This document shows, piece by piece, positions 8,093 through 17,019 of a DNA stretch of 19,129 bases (its first letter is position 1; every line of letters starts with the position of its first letter). Both the position numbers and the translations under genes were made by a program. The stretch is from Pseudomonadota bacterium (GTDB lineage Bacteria > Pseudomonadota > Alphaproteobacteria > Rhizobiales > Xanthobacteraceae): assembly GCA_023390955.1 (NCBI GenBank), contig JAEWBW010000564.1:1-19129 (forward strand), given 5' to 3'. The notes under the pieces were generated by a model. The model worked only from the letters and a program-made list of their open reading frames with translations, ran no database searches and was not told the origin of the DNA.

Positions 8093-9067
8093 ATGACCAC
8101 CAAGTCGCTGTTCCCCGGATTCGACGGGCTGATGACCCTCTCGCGCCGCGAAGGCGTCGACATCCGCCCGACGCTGCTGCGCGTGCTGACTGACCTTTAT
8201 GTGCAGCAGAAGAGCCACAGCGCCGACGAAGAACGGCAGTTCGTCGAGCTGGTCTCGCGGCTGATCGACCAGGTCGACGATGCGACGCGAGCCGCGGTCA
8301 AGGCGCGGCTTGCGATCTACCCGGCAACACCATCAGCCATCATGCAGCAGCTCGGGCTGACGCCGGCCCATGAAGGCCGCCGCATTCCGCTCGCGCGCGA
8401 AATCCCCGCCCCGCCCGCGCCGCCTGCCCCGGTCCGCGCACCGACCGAGGCCGAGCAGCGGATGTCCGCCAACATGGCGATGCAGCCGAAGGACGCGGCC
8501 GAAATCCACGACATGTTCTTCCGCGCCAGCCCCTCCGAGCGCGCGCTGATCCTGCACAATCTGGCGCAGACGCCGCTGAAGGCCGCGCCGCGCATTCCGA
8601 CCGTGCGCGCCAAGCGCGCGATCCAGATCCTGGAGATGGCGGCCTATTCCAACGACGTCGAGAATTTTACGCTGGAGCTCGGCGACGCCCTGATCCTGCC
8701 CTCGCGCGTCGCCGCGCAAATCGTGGATGATCCCGGCGGCGAAGCACTCGCGGTCGCCGCGCGCGCGCTCGACATGCCGAGCCCGAACTTCCAGCGCGTC
8801 CTGCTGTTCTTCAAGCCGGAGATCGGCTCGTCCGTGAACGAGGTGTACCGGCTGTCGCGGCTCTATGATCGCCTCAGCGATCGCTCCGCGCTGGTGATGC
8901 TTGCCGCCTGGCGCGGCTCGACGCTCGCCGTCACCCGCGCCAAATACCAGTCCGCGCTCTACGACGGCGAACGCCAGCGCGCGCGCACGGGAACGGGACA
9001 GCGGCCGATCGTACAGCCCGGCACGAGCCCGGCGGTGCGGCGCGGCTCGGGCGGCTCCGAGCGCTAG
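8093..9067 (+). CDS. DUF2336 domain-containing protein
   Basis: This is a 324-residue soluble protein with no signal peptide or membrane segment. It looks like the DUF2336 family, which is typical of alphaproteobacteria. An N-terminal helical part (LFPGFDGLMTLSRREGVDIRPTLLRVLTDLYVQQ) is followed by a Pro/Ala linker at about 100-120, a helical repeat-like core at about 125-285 (for example DAAEIHDMFFRASPSERALILHNL and SRVAAQIVDDPGGEALAVAARAL), and an Arg/Gly-rich tail. The open frame continues upstream to 7589, but that part crosses the oppositely read short gene and the promoter region. I therefore take the ATG at 8093, although its ribosome site is weak. A perfect CtrA site lies just upstream. 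Its stop is 3 bp from the stop of the convergent DUF1491 gene. Its biochemical role is unknown. Confidence 0.85.
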   Translation: MTTKSLFPGFDGLMTLSRREGVDIRPTLLRVLTDLYVQQKSHSADEERQFVELVSRLIDQVDDATRAAVKARLAIYPATPSAIMQQLGLTPAHEGRRIPLAREIPAPPAPPAPVRAPTEAEQRMSANMAMQPKDAAEIHDMFFRASPSERALILHNLAQTPLKAAPRIPTVRAKRAIQILEMAAYSNDVENFTLELGDALILPSRVAAQIVDDPGGEALAVAARALDMPSPNFQRVLLFFKPEIGSSVNEVYRLSRLYDRLSDRSALVMLAAWRGSTLAVTRAKYQSALYDGERQRARTGTGQRPIVQPGTSPAVRRGSGGSER

Positions 9068-9070
9068 GCG

Positions 9071-9415
9071 TCAAGCCTTCGCCAATTCGAGAAAGTGCCG
9101 GCCCGCGCGGTCCTCGGTCTCGACGATCCAGGCGTCGGGATCGAAGCGGATCTCCTTGGTGAGACGCTCTTCCACCGCAGCTTCTGACAAAGGCTGCGGC
9201 GCAACGGGCACGAAGAAGCGATCGACCGGGCGGCCATCGTCATAGACGGTCTGCGGCGCCGGCACATAGAGCATCGCATTGCCGTCGAGCAACGACACCT
9301 TGACGAACACCGCGCCCGCCTCCTCGGCCCCGCGCCGGCGCACCGCGCCGAACACGCCTTCGGTCTGGCAGCGGCGCAGATAGGCCGAGACCCAAATGTT
9401 GGATTTCAAACGCAT
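9071..9415 (-). CDS. DUF1491 family protein
   Basis: This is a 114-residue soluble protein beginning MRLKSNIWVSAYLRRC, the conserved opening of the DUF1491 family in alphaproteobacteria. Other family-like stretches are GAVFVKVSLLDG near residues 34-45 and RFDPDAWIVETEDR near 90-103. Its length matches the family. It converges on the DUF2336 gene with 3 bp between stops. It lies downstream of the peptidoglycan-binding gene on the same strand but is separated from it by a palindromic repeat that probably ends or stabilises the upstream transcript. Function is unknown. Confidence 0.88.
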   Translation of the reverse strand: MRLKSNIWVSAYLRRCQTEGVFGAVRRRGAEEAGAVFVKVSLLDGNAMLYVPAPQTVYDDGRPVDRFFVPVAPQPLSEAAVEERLTKEIRFDPDAWIVETEDRAGRHFLELAKA

Positions 9416-9455
9416 GCGGGGACTCTATCGTTTGGCGCGCACTTGGTACAGCCAC

Positions 9456-9581
9456 CGTCATTGCGAGCGCAGCGAAGCAATCCAGAATGTCTCTGCGGAG
9501 ACACTCTGGATTGCTTCGTCGCGGAGCCTGTCATCCGGCCCGCCGAAGGCGGGACCGGGTGGCTCCTCGCAATAACGACGG
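9456..9581. repeat. RPE-type palindromic repeat with a nested second palindrome
   Basis: The element begins CCGTCATTGCGAG and ends CTCGCAATAACGACGG. Inside is a long hairpin, GAAGCAATCCAGA ... TCTGGATTGCTTC (about 9473-9516). It resembles the RPE repeats scattered through Bradyrhizobium genomes. The second copy in this window (17908-17994) is 87 bases long, while this one is 126. The extra length is a second GC-rich hairpin (9535-9558, CCGG-CCGCC / GGCGG-CCGG) framed by GGAGCC (9523-9528) and GGCTCC (9561-9566). The element sits between two same-strand genes. Confidence 0.85.
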
Positions 9582-9595
9582 TAAAGGTGTGGGTG

Positions 9596-10298
9596 CTACT
9601 CGACGGGATGCCCGATCGCAGCCGCAAGCTCGCGCAGCAGGCGGTCGGACACGACGCCCGTGACCTGCATCTTGTGCTCGCGCTCGAACTTCTGGATCGC
9701 GGCCTGGGTCTCGGGGCCGATCGTGCCCGTCACCTTCAGATTGCCGTAGCCATACTCCGACAGCGCACGCTGAACGGAAGCCACGCGGCGCGCGGCCGGA
9801 TTTTGGGTCGGGATCGCGGCCGGCGGCCGGGCAATCGCACTCGCTGCCGGCGGCGGCGATGTCGTCGCCTTGACGAGATTGGTCAGGGGATCGGCGGACC
9901 GTGATGTCGATGCAGTCGGCTCCGCCGGACGTTCGGGCACCCTCTCCTGCGCGCGCGGCTCGGCGGCGCGGAACTCCATCGGCTTCGGCTCGAGCGGCAA
10001 GGTATCGGCCGCGAGCGGACGCGGACGCGGCAGCGGGTTCGACAGCGCAACCGCTGAAGGTGCCGGCAGATGGATCACGGTGCCGAACATCGGCGCCGGA
10101 TGGCGGCCGGTCTGCAGGAACAGCGCGTTGGCGACGATGGCCGAGACGGCGGCAACCGCGATCAGGCCTGCCAGCGTGTCCTTTGGACTGTGCAGCAGCA
10201 CGCGCATCGCAAAACCGCGCTCGGCCTCGACCTCGATTGCAGCCGCTTTGGCGCCACGGCGGCGGCGCGGAGCTGCGTCGTCATCCTTTGCAGATTTT

Positions 10299-10306
<8 letters not shown>
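9596..10306 (-). CDS. Membrane-anchored peptidoglycan-binding domain protein
   Basis: This 236-residue protein has a basic cytoplasmic N-terminus (PRRRRGAK), one membrane segment at about 44-64 (LAGLIAVAAVSAIVANALFL), a long Pro/Ala/Arg-rich periplasmic linker, and a C-terminal PG_binding_1-like domain at about 172-232. The domain shows the usual pattern VQRALSEYGY, then GTIGPETQAAIQKFE, then VTGVVSDRLLREL. It should tether to the cell wall from the inner membrane and carries no visible catalytic domain. The start is GTG at 10306 and lies inside the end of the histidine kinase gene (8 bp overlap), which indicates translational coupling and a shared transcript. A DNA or cell-wall sensing role next to the kinase is only inference. 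Confidence 0.88.
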
Positions 10307-12140
<1,834 letters not shown>

Positions 12141-12220
12141 GGGTCTCGCGCTTCGGCTCTTTCGTCGAAAAGACGCGCCGGAACGCCTCCTTGTCGTTGA
12201 GCCAACGTGTCAGAGCGACA

Positions 12221-12235
12221 TTAAACGAACCCTAA
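12221..12235. promoter_or_regulatory. CtrA-like site (one mismatch) upstream of the histidine kinase
   Basis: TTAA, seven bases, then CTAA; read on the minus strand it is TTAG-N7-TTAA. It is one base off the CtrA consensus. It sits 81 bp before the kinase GTG, a suitable place to act on a promoter reading leftwards. Confidence 0.35.
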
Positions 12236-12297
12236 GGCGTTCGCGTCCGCGCCCGAACACCGCGCGATCGCGGGCATTTTCGGACGATTTGAGCTTT

Positions 12298-12313
12298 CCA
12301 TCCGTGCGGATGG
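12298..12313. repeat. Compact inverted repeat, possible operator
   Basis: Seven-base perfect arms CCATCCG and CGGATGG are separated by TG. There is no T-run beside it, so it is not a terminator. A dimeric regulator site in the divergent region is possible. Confidence 0.3.
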
Positions 12314-12558
12314 TGAACGCGAAGTTTCCGCCACTGCAACCCTATGGTTTCGGATTGGTGGACGGCTTCGGGGCGGCTGTTCCGGCCACCCTGGCAACGG
12401 AAAATTTACGAGCGCGCCTGATCGCGCGATTCTTTTGCAAATCCTCGGCAAATTTTCAGCCAATTAAGCTCAAGGCAATCACTTGCGGTTTATCGAGAGT
12501 TGCTAGGTCCGACTCCGCGCGGGCTTCCCGCGGCAAGGATCGAAATACAGGTCGCAAG

Positions 12559-12993
12559 ATGCGCTTTCTGCTCCGCATCACATTCTGGCTCGGACTGGTG
12601 CTGGTGCTCCTGCCGCGAGACAAGACGCCCGACTCGGACAAGCTGCCGCAGATCGGCGCTGCCGACGCGCTTCAGGCTGCAACAGCGGCCGTCTCCGACA
12701 TGACCCAGTTCTGCAAGCGGCAGCCCGCTGCGTGCGAGGTCGGCGGCCAGGCCGCCACCATCATCGGCCAGCGGGCCCAGGACGGCGCGCGCAAGGTCTA
12801 CCAGATCATCAACGACAAGAAAGAGCAGATCACCAACGACAAGAACGAGAAGAGCGACAAGAAGGCGCCCGACCACACCGGCTCGATCGCGATGGCCGGC
12901 GAAGGCGATCCCGACGCGACCGCGATGGTGCGCGACACGCTCAGCCAGGACGACATGGCGCTGGAATGGCGCGGGCCGGAAACGCCGAATTAG
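12559..12993 (+). CDS. DUF5330 domain-containing protein
   Basis: This is a 144-residue protein beginning with a short membrane anchor or uncleaved signal (RFLLRITFWLGLVLVLLP, residues 2-19). A helical region with ADALQAATAAVSDMTQFC and the Cys pair in FCKRQPAACEVG (about 52-62) follows, then a very Lys/Asp-rich stretch with two near-copies of the phrase INDKKEQ/TNDKNEK, and an acidic tail. The Cys pair plus membrane start is what I recall of the DUF5330 family in Rhizobiales. The start at 12559 was chosen because it opens directly on the hydrophobic segment; the frame is open further upstream but through non-coding-looking DNA. It lies 80 bp upstream of sufE on the same strand. Function is unknown. 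Confidence 0.82.
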   Translation: MRFLLRITFWLGLVLVLLPRDKTPDSDKLPQIGAADALQAATAAVSDMTQFCKRQPAACEVGGQAATIIGQRAQDGARKVYQIINDKKEQITNDKNEKSDKKAPDHTGSIAMAGEGDPDATAMVRDTLSQDDMALEWRGPETPN

Positions 12994-13073
12994 GCCTCCA
13001 TATCCGGCCGTCTGCCTATCGATTTCGACCCGTCACGCCCCTATATTGGCCCGAACAGGGAATATGGGCCAAT

Positions 13074-13502
13074 ATGACTGGTATCGACGACATCAGGGAC
13101 AATTTCGAGCTGCTGGACGACTGGGACGACCGCTACCGGTACGTCATCGAGCTCGGCCGTACCCTGGAACCCATGCCCGAGGCCGAGCATTCGGCCGAGA
13201 ACAAGGTGCAGGGCTGCGTCAGCCAGGTCTGGCTGCAGAAGTTCGTCGATCGTGACGGCAGCACGCCGGTCCTGAAGTACCGCGGCGACAGCGATGCGCA
13301 TATCGTCCGCGGCCTGGTCGCGATCGTGCTTTCGCTCTATTCGGGCCACACGCCGAAGGAGATCCTTGCGACCGACGCGCTGTCGGTGTTCGAGGAATTC
13401 GGCTTTCGCGAGCATCTGTCGCCGCAGCGTTCCAACGGCCTGCGCGCGATGGTCGAGCGCATCAAGACCGACGCGAAGGAGGCGCTCGCGGAAGCCTCCT
13501 AG
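13074..13502 (+). CDS. sufE: SufE-family sulfur acceptor protein
   Basis: This 142-residue protein belongs to the SufE family. SufE takes persulfide sulfur from the cysteine desulfurase SufS and passes it on for Fe-S cluster assembly in the cytoplasm. The key Cys is present at residue 48 in NKVQGCVSQVW, matching the conserved loop Cys of E. coli SufE. Other family marks are the start IRDNFELLDDWDDRYRYVIELGR and the later RGLVAIVLSLYSGHTPKEIL. Its length matches the family. The ATG at 13074 is the only start that keeps the conserved N-terminus without running back into the DUF5330 gene. No other suf genes are nearby, so it acts as a detached copy. A repeat at 13506-13579 follows the stop and may end the transcript. 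Confidence 0.95.
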   Translation: MTGIDDIRDNFELLDDWDDRYRYVIELGRTLEPMPEAEHSAENKVQGCVSQVWLQKFVDRDGSTPVLKYRGDSDAHIVRGLVAIVLSLYSGHTPKEILATDALSVFEEFGFREHLSPQRSNGLRAMVERIKTDAKEALAEAS

Positions 13503-13505
13503 AGA

Positions 13506-13579
13506 TCCTCATGATGAGGAGCGTGTCACGCGCTGCCATCCTTCGAGACGCCCGCGCTGCGGGCTCCTCAGGATGAGGG
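13506..13579. repeat. Dispersed palindromic repeat between sufE and the MucR gene
   Basis: The first part is a perfect odd palindrome, TCCTCATGATGAGGA (13506-13520). The second is an imperfect hairpin from CCATCCTTCGAGACGCCCGC to GCGGGCTCCTCAGGATGAGG (13536-13579). This CCTCA...GAGACGC pattern is of a kind dispersed in Bradyrhizobium and differs from the RPE type. It lies between convergent genes, where it may serve both transcripts as a terminator. Confidence 0.7.
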
Positions 13580-13605
13580 CGGAGTGGGCCGCAAGCTAGG
13601 CAGCC

Positions 13606-14019
13606 CTATTTCTTCCGCTGCTGCTGTCCGAGGCCCATCTTCTTGGCGAGCTGCGAGCGCGCCACGGCATAGTTCGGCGCGACCATGGGATAGTCCGCCG
13701 GCAGGCCCCATTTCTCGCGGTATTGCTCCGGCGTCATGTTGTACTGCGTGCGCAGATGGCGCTTCAGCGACTTGAAGCGTTTGCCGTCCTCGAGGCAGAC
13801 GAGATAATCGGGCGCGATCGACTTCTTCAGCGACACTGCAGGCTTTGCCGGCTCGAGCGGCGCCGTCTCGGCGCGGCCCGTCGAGACCCGCACGAGCGCG
13901 CCGTGCACCTGGCTGATCAGGTTCGGGATCTCGCCGGCCGGCGTCGGATTGTTGCTGACATAGGCGGAGACGATATTCGCCGTCAGCTCGATGAAATTCT
14001 TGGCCCCCGCGTCCGACAT
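13606..14019 (-). CDS. Ros/MucR-family zinc-finger transcriptional regulator
   Basis: This is a 137-residue regulator of the Ros/MucR family, which controls exopolysaccharide, motility and cell-cycle genes in Rhizobiales by binding AT-rich DNA. The N-terminal part (residues 1-45) is the oligomerisation region. The finger spans about 71-105, and the C-terminus carries the conserved ADYPMVAPNYAVARSQLAKKMGLGQ. The usual metal ligands are two Cys and two His. Here Cys75 and His88 are present, but the second Cys position is Asp78 (CLED) and the last His position reads Gln/Tyr (RTQYN). Related Mesorhizobium proteins with altered ligands are known to fold without the standard zinc site. The gene lies 7 bp downstream of the proline-rich membrane protein gene, probably on its transcript. 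Multiple MucR-like copies are common, so no number is assigned. Confidence 0.93.
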   Translation of the reverse strand: MSDAGAKNFIELTANIVSAYVSNNPTPAGEIPNLISQVHGALVRVSTGRAETAPLEPAKPAVSLKKSIAPDYLVCLEDGKRFKSLKRHLRTQYNMTPEQYREKWGLPADYPMVAPNYAVARSQLAKKMGLGQQQRKK

Positions 14020-14026
14020 CGCCTTG

Positions 14027-14959
14027 TTAGCCCCGCTGGTCGAGATGCGAGCGCAGCTCGTCGATCGATGCGAAGCGCATCATGCCCTCGGGCATCTGCG
14101 CCTCGATCGAGCCGTCGGAATAGAGCGAATAGGCCATGCCGTCGACGATGCCGGATTTCAGCACGGTCACGGCCGGCTGCGCGGCTGGCGGTGGTGGCGG
14201 CGCAGGTGGAGCCGGCGGCGGCACGGGCGCGGGAGGTGGGACCGGAGGCAAATCCGCAGCAGGCGGCATGCGCGCCGGTGGCGGCGGTGGCGGTGATGAA
14301 GGCGGTGACGGCGGCGCCGGACGACGCGGCAGCACGGTTTCCGCCGGCCGCACGCGGTCCGGCTTGGGCCAGGCATCATCGAAGTTGGCTGCGGGCGGCG
14401 CGGGAGGCGCGGACACCGGCATATCCGGCGGCGTTCCCTCGGCCTTGCCCTGCGCACGCTCGCGTTCCTTGCGCGACGTCGACTCGAACAACAGGTTGCG
14501 CCGGCGCGGCGCATCGGCAGCAGGCTCCGGCGCGTCGGGCACCGGCGGTGCATCGGCGCGCGGGCCGCGCGCGGCTGCTTCATCCTGCCAGGGCGGCGGC
14601 GATCCAGCCGGCGGCAAAGGCGGATCGAGCTTCATGGCGTCGGTGGCGGCCGGCTCGGGCATCGTCATGCCGGCGGTCGGAATGCCCGGCAGCACCGGCC
14701 TCACCCGGACGTCGGACGATCCGGTCTGTCCCGCCAGCCGGCGGGCGATGGCCTGGAGTTCCGTCACGACCACGTACAACGCCGCCAGTAACATACCGGT
14801 GCAGACGCCGATGACCCCGACAAGTATGAAGGTGCTGCCGACACTGAACTCCCGGATCGGGATGCCATAAACGATCGCCAGGAGACCGGCCAAGAAGGCG
14901 ACAACCCCCGCGATCAACACTGCCAGCGCCATCGAACTCACTCGCCCCCGGCCACGCAT
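14027..14959 (-). CDS. Proline-rich membrane protein with conserved-looking C-terminal domain
   Basis: This protein has two N-terminal membrane helices (LAVLIAGVVAFLAGLLAIVYG and FILVGVIGVCTGMLLAALYVV), then about 170 residues rich in Pro and Ala including long Pro runs, then a short folded C-terminus of about 45 residues (GIVDGMAYSLYSDGSIEAQM through FASIDELRSHLDQ). The start is uncertain: GTG at 14971, ATG at 14959 (used) or ATG at 14932. The last has the best ribosome-site-like purines and opens directly on the first helix. The C-terminal piece probably works in the cytoplasm or periplasm at the end of a flexible arm; the side is not decided. The gene heads a unit with the MucR gene, and an EcfG-type promoter match lies at 15010-15034. 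Function is unknown. Confidence 0.8.
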   Translation of the reverse strand: MRGRGRVSSMALAVLIAGVVAFLAGLLAIVYGIPIREFSVGSTFILVGVIGVCTGMLLAALYVVVTELQAIARRLAGQTGSSDVRVRPVLPGIPTAGMTMPEPAATDAMKLDPPLPPAGSPPPWQDEAAARGPRADAPPVPDAPEPAADAPRRRNLLFESTSRKERERAQGKAEGTPPDMPVSAPPAPPAANFDDAWPKPDRVRPAETVLPRRPAPPSPPSSPPPPPPARMPPAADLPPVPPPAPVPPPAPPAPPPPPAAQPAVTVLKSGIVDGMAYSLYSDGSIEAQMPEGMMRFASIDELRSHLDQRG

Positions 14960-15009
14960 CACGCGCGACACCGCCTACGCCACGATACCGTCATATAGCT
15001 TACCCCGCC

Positions 15010-15034
15010 AACGGGCTTTTGCCGGGGCCGTTCC
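15010..15034 (-). promoter_or_regulatory. Candidate sigma-EcfG (general stress) promoter
   Basis: On the minus strand GGAAC (15034-15030) is followed by exactly 16 bases and then CGTT (15013-15010). This matches the known EcfG consensus GGAAC-N16/17-CGTT of alphaproteobacteria. It would start transcription near 15003, about 30-45 nt before the possible start codons of the proline-rich protein gene, and would include the MucR gene. Confidence 0.55.
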
Positions 15035-15244
15035 GAAAATAACGAAATCAGAGACTTATTCACATTCCCTTCAGCATGGTTTCGCTAGGTCTCGTCAATG
15101 CATCCGCTTCGAATTTGTGCGTTGCATCAGGAATTTAGCCATAATGCGCAATTACTTGGAAATGGAACTGCGCTATAGGAACTCTGGGGGAAAGGACCGT
15201 GCGCATCAGCCGGCCTTAGAGGGGATTCCGGGTCACCGATAGCC

Positions 15245-16894
15245 ATGACATCCATCACCACTTCGGCGATCGATACGCCCGCGCGGCGCTCGATCGAACG
15301 GACTTGCGATGATCTCGCCATGCTGGTGCTGGCCGCAGTGGCGGTCATCGCCGGCCTGACGTTCCATGACTACGGCCTCGGCTGGGACGATTACACCCAC
15401 GCCGAATATGCCGACCTGCTGCTGCGCATGCTCGGGTCCGGTTTCTCGGACACGTCAGCGCTCTCCTTCGCAAATCTCTACATGTATGGCGGCGGCTTCG
15501 ATCTGGTCGCGGCATTGCTGCACAAGATTCTTCCGCTCGAACTGTTCGAGACGCGCAGGCTGCTCGGCGCGATCGTCGGCGTGATCGGGCTTGCAGTGAC
15601 ATGGCGGCTCGGCCGCCGCATCGGCGGGCCGCTTGCCGGTCTCGCCGCGCTGTTGCTGCTGGCGCTCTGCCCGACCTTCTACGGGCACATGTTCATGAAC
15701 CCGAAGGATGCACCCTTCGCGGTGGCGATGATCGTCCTGATGCTCGGCCTGGTGCGGCTCGCCGACGAGTATCCGAGCCCCTCGCCGCGCACCATCCTGA
15801 TCGTCGGCCTCGGCGCCGGCCTCTCGATCGGATCGCGCATCCTCGGCGGTCTCGCGCTGGTCTATGCGATGATCGGCTTCATCCCGCTGCTGCTGGCGGA
15901 GTATCACAGCCAGGGCGCCCGCGAGGCCGTGCGCCGCTTCGCGCATGTGGTCTACGTGCTGCTGCCCGGACTCGTGCTCGGCTATCTCATCATGGGCCTG
16001 ATCTGGCCGTGGTCGATCATGAAGCCCGGCAACCCCTTCGAGGCGCTGACCTACTTCTCGCACTTCTTCGAAAAACCCTGGAAGGAAATGTTCGACGGCG
16101 CGCTGGTGTCCGTGCCCGACATGCCCTGGAACTATTTGCCGACGCTGTTCGCGCTGCAGCTTCCCGAGGTGCTGCTGGCGCTGATGGGCGGCGCCGTGGT
16201 CTTCACTTTCGCGATCCTGCCGCGCAAGGACGTCACGGCGCGTCGCAAGACCGTCCTTCTGATGCTGACACTCGCAGCGACGCTGCCGCTCGTCATCGCG
16301 ATGGTGAAGCGGCCCGCGCTCTACAACGGCATTCGGCACTTCATTTTCGTGATCCCGCCGATGGCGGTGCTGGGCGGCGTCGCCTTCGCATGGATCATGG
16401 AGCGCCTGCGCGCCAATCACCGTAGCTGGCAGCCGGTGGTGCTCGCGGCCTTCTGCTTCGGGCTCGCGCTGCCGCTCGCCGAGATGATCCGGCTGCACCC
16501 CTATCAATACACCCACTTCAACTACATCGCCGGTACCGTGCGCGGCGCCGACGATCGCTTCATGCTGGACTATTGGGGCCTCGCGCTGAAGCAGGCTTCC
16601 GACGGGCTGCGCGAGCAGCTGGTCGAGCGACAGGAAGTGCCACCGGCCAGCCGCAAGTGGAAGGTCGCGGTGTGCGGCCCGCAGCGTCCTGCACAGGTCG
16701 CGCTCGGTCCGGACTTCACCATCGGATGGGACAGCAACGCGGCCGACTTCGCCATGACGCTCGGCGAGTTCTACTGCAAGGGCCTCACCGCCCCCGTGAT
16801 GGTCGAGATCAAGCGCGATGACGTCGTGTTCGCGCGCGTCTACGACATCCGCGGCCGCAGCATTTCCAGCCTGCTCGCGATCCCCGCGCCGTAA
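15245..16894 (+). CDS. GT-C type membrane glycosyltransferase (ArnT/PMT-like)
   Basis: This is a 549-residue protein with about ten or eleven membrane segments. It looks like the PMT/ArnT superfamily of glycosyltransferases, which use lipid-phosphate-linked sugars and act on the periplasmic face. The first large loop carries the acidic pair Asp48-Asp49 in GLGWDDYTHAEYADLLLR, where the family has its catalytic acid. A second loop has GHMFMNPKDAPFA at about 147-159, also typical. A hydrophilic C-terminal part from about 430 includes a Cys in VAVCGPQRP and looks like a small soluble domain. The acceptor is unknown; lipid A, hopanoid or envelope polysaccharide are possible. The start at 15245 leaves a 20-residue soluble lead. 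It appears to be transcribed alone from the 285-bp region shared with the proline-rich gene. Confidence 0.87.
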   Translation: MTSITTSAIDTPARRSIERTCDDLAMLVLAAVAVIAGLTFHDYGLGWDDYTHAEYADLLLRMLGSGFSDTSALSFANLYMYGGGFDLVAALLHKILPLELFETRRLLGAIVGVIGLAVTWRLGRRIGGPLAGLAALLLLALCPTFYGHMFMNPKDAPFAVAMIVLMLGLVRLADEYPSPSPRTILIVGLGAGLSIGSRILGGLALVYAMIGFIPLLLAEYHSQGAREAVRRFAHVVYVLLPGLVLGYLIMGLIWPWSIMKPGNPFEALTYFSHFFEKPWKEMFDGALVSVPDMPWNYLPTLFALQLPEVLLALMGGAVVFTFAILPRKDVTARRKTVLLMLTLAATLPLVIAMVKRPALYNGIRHFIFVIPPMAVLGGVAFAWIMERLRANHRSWQPVVLAAFCFGLALPLAEMIRLHPYQYTHFNYIAGTVRGADDRFMLDYWGLALKQASDGLREQLVERQEVPPASRKWKVAVCGPQRPAQVALGPDFTIGWDSNAADFAMTLGEFYCKGLTAPVMVEIKRDDVVFARVYDIRGRSISSLLAIPAP

Positions 16895-17019
16895 AATTCT
16901 TCTCCTGAACCGCCGGCTCCATGCGGGCTACGCTGGACTGCCGCGCTTGCGGCGCCTTGCCGCCGGCCATACCCGAGACTAGGCTCGCTCTCCACAACAA
17001 CATTGCGGAGAGACCGGTC

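Larger units (their letters stand above)
12141..12558. other. 418-bp divergent intergenic region, regulatory
   Basis: No convincing gene lies here; short open frames on both strands lack a family resemblance or a good ribosome site. It separates the kinase gene (minus) from the DUF5330 gene (plus) and is AT-richer than the coding DNA, particularly around 12405-12475. It contains a CtrA-like site (12221-12235) and a compact inverted repeat (12298-12313). No clear -35/-10 pair for DUF5330 was found by eye. Confidence 0.6.

Noticed and set aside
12221..12463. An 80-codon minus-strand frame in the divergent region beside the kinase
   Set aside because: It has no good ribosome site or recognisable motif and overlaps AT-rich regulatory-looking DNA.
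15165..15244. EcfG promoter for the glycosyltransferase gene
   Set aside because: Two GGAAC motifs are present (near 15164 and 15178), but no CGTT follows at 16-17 bases from either.
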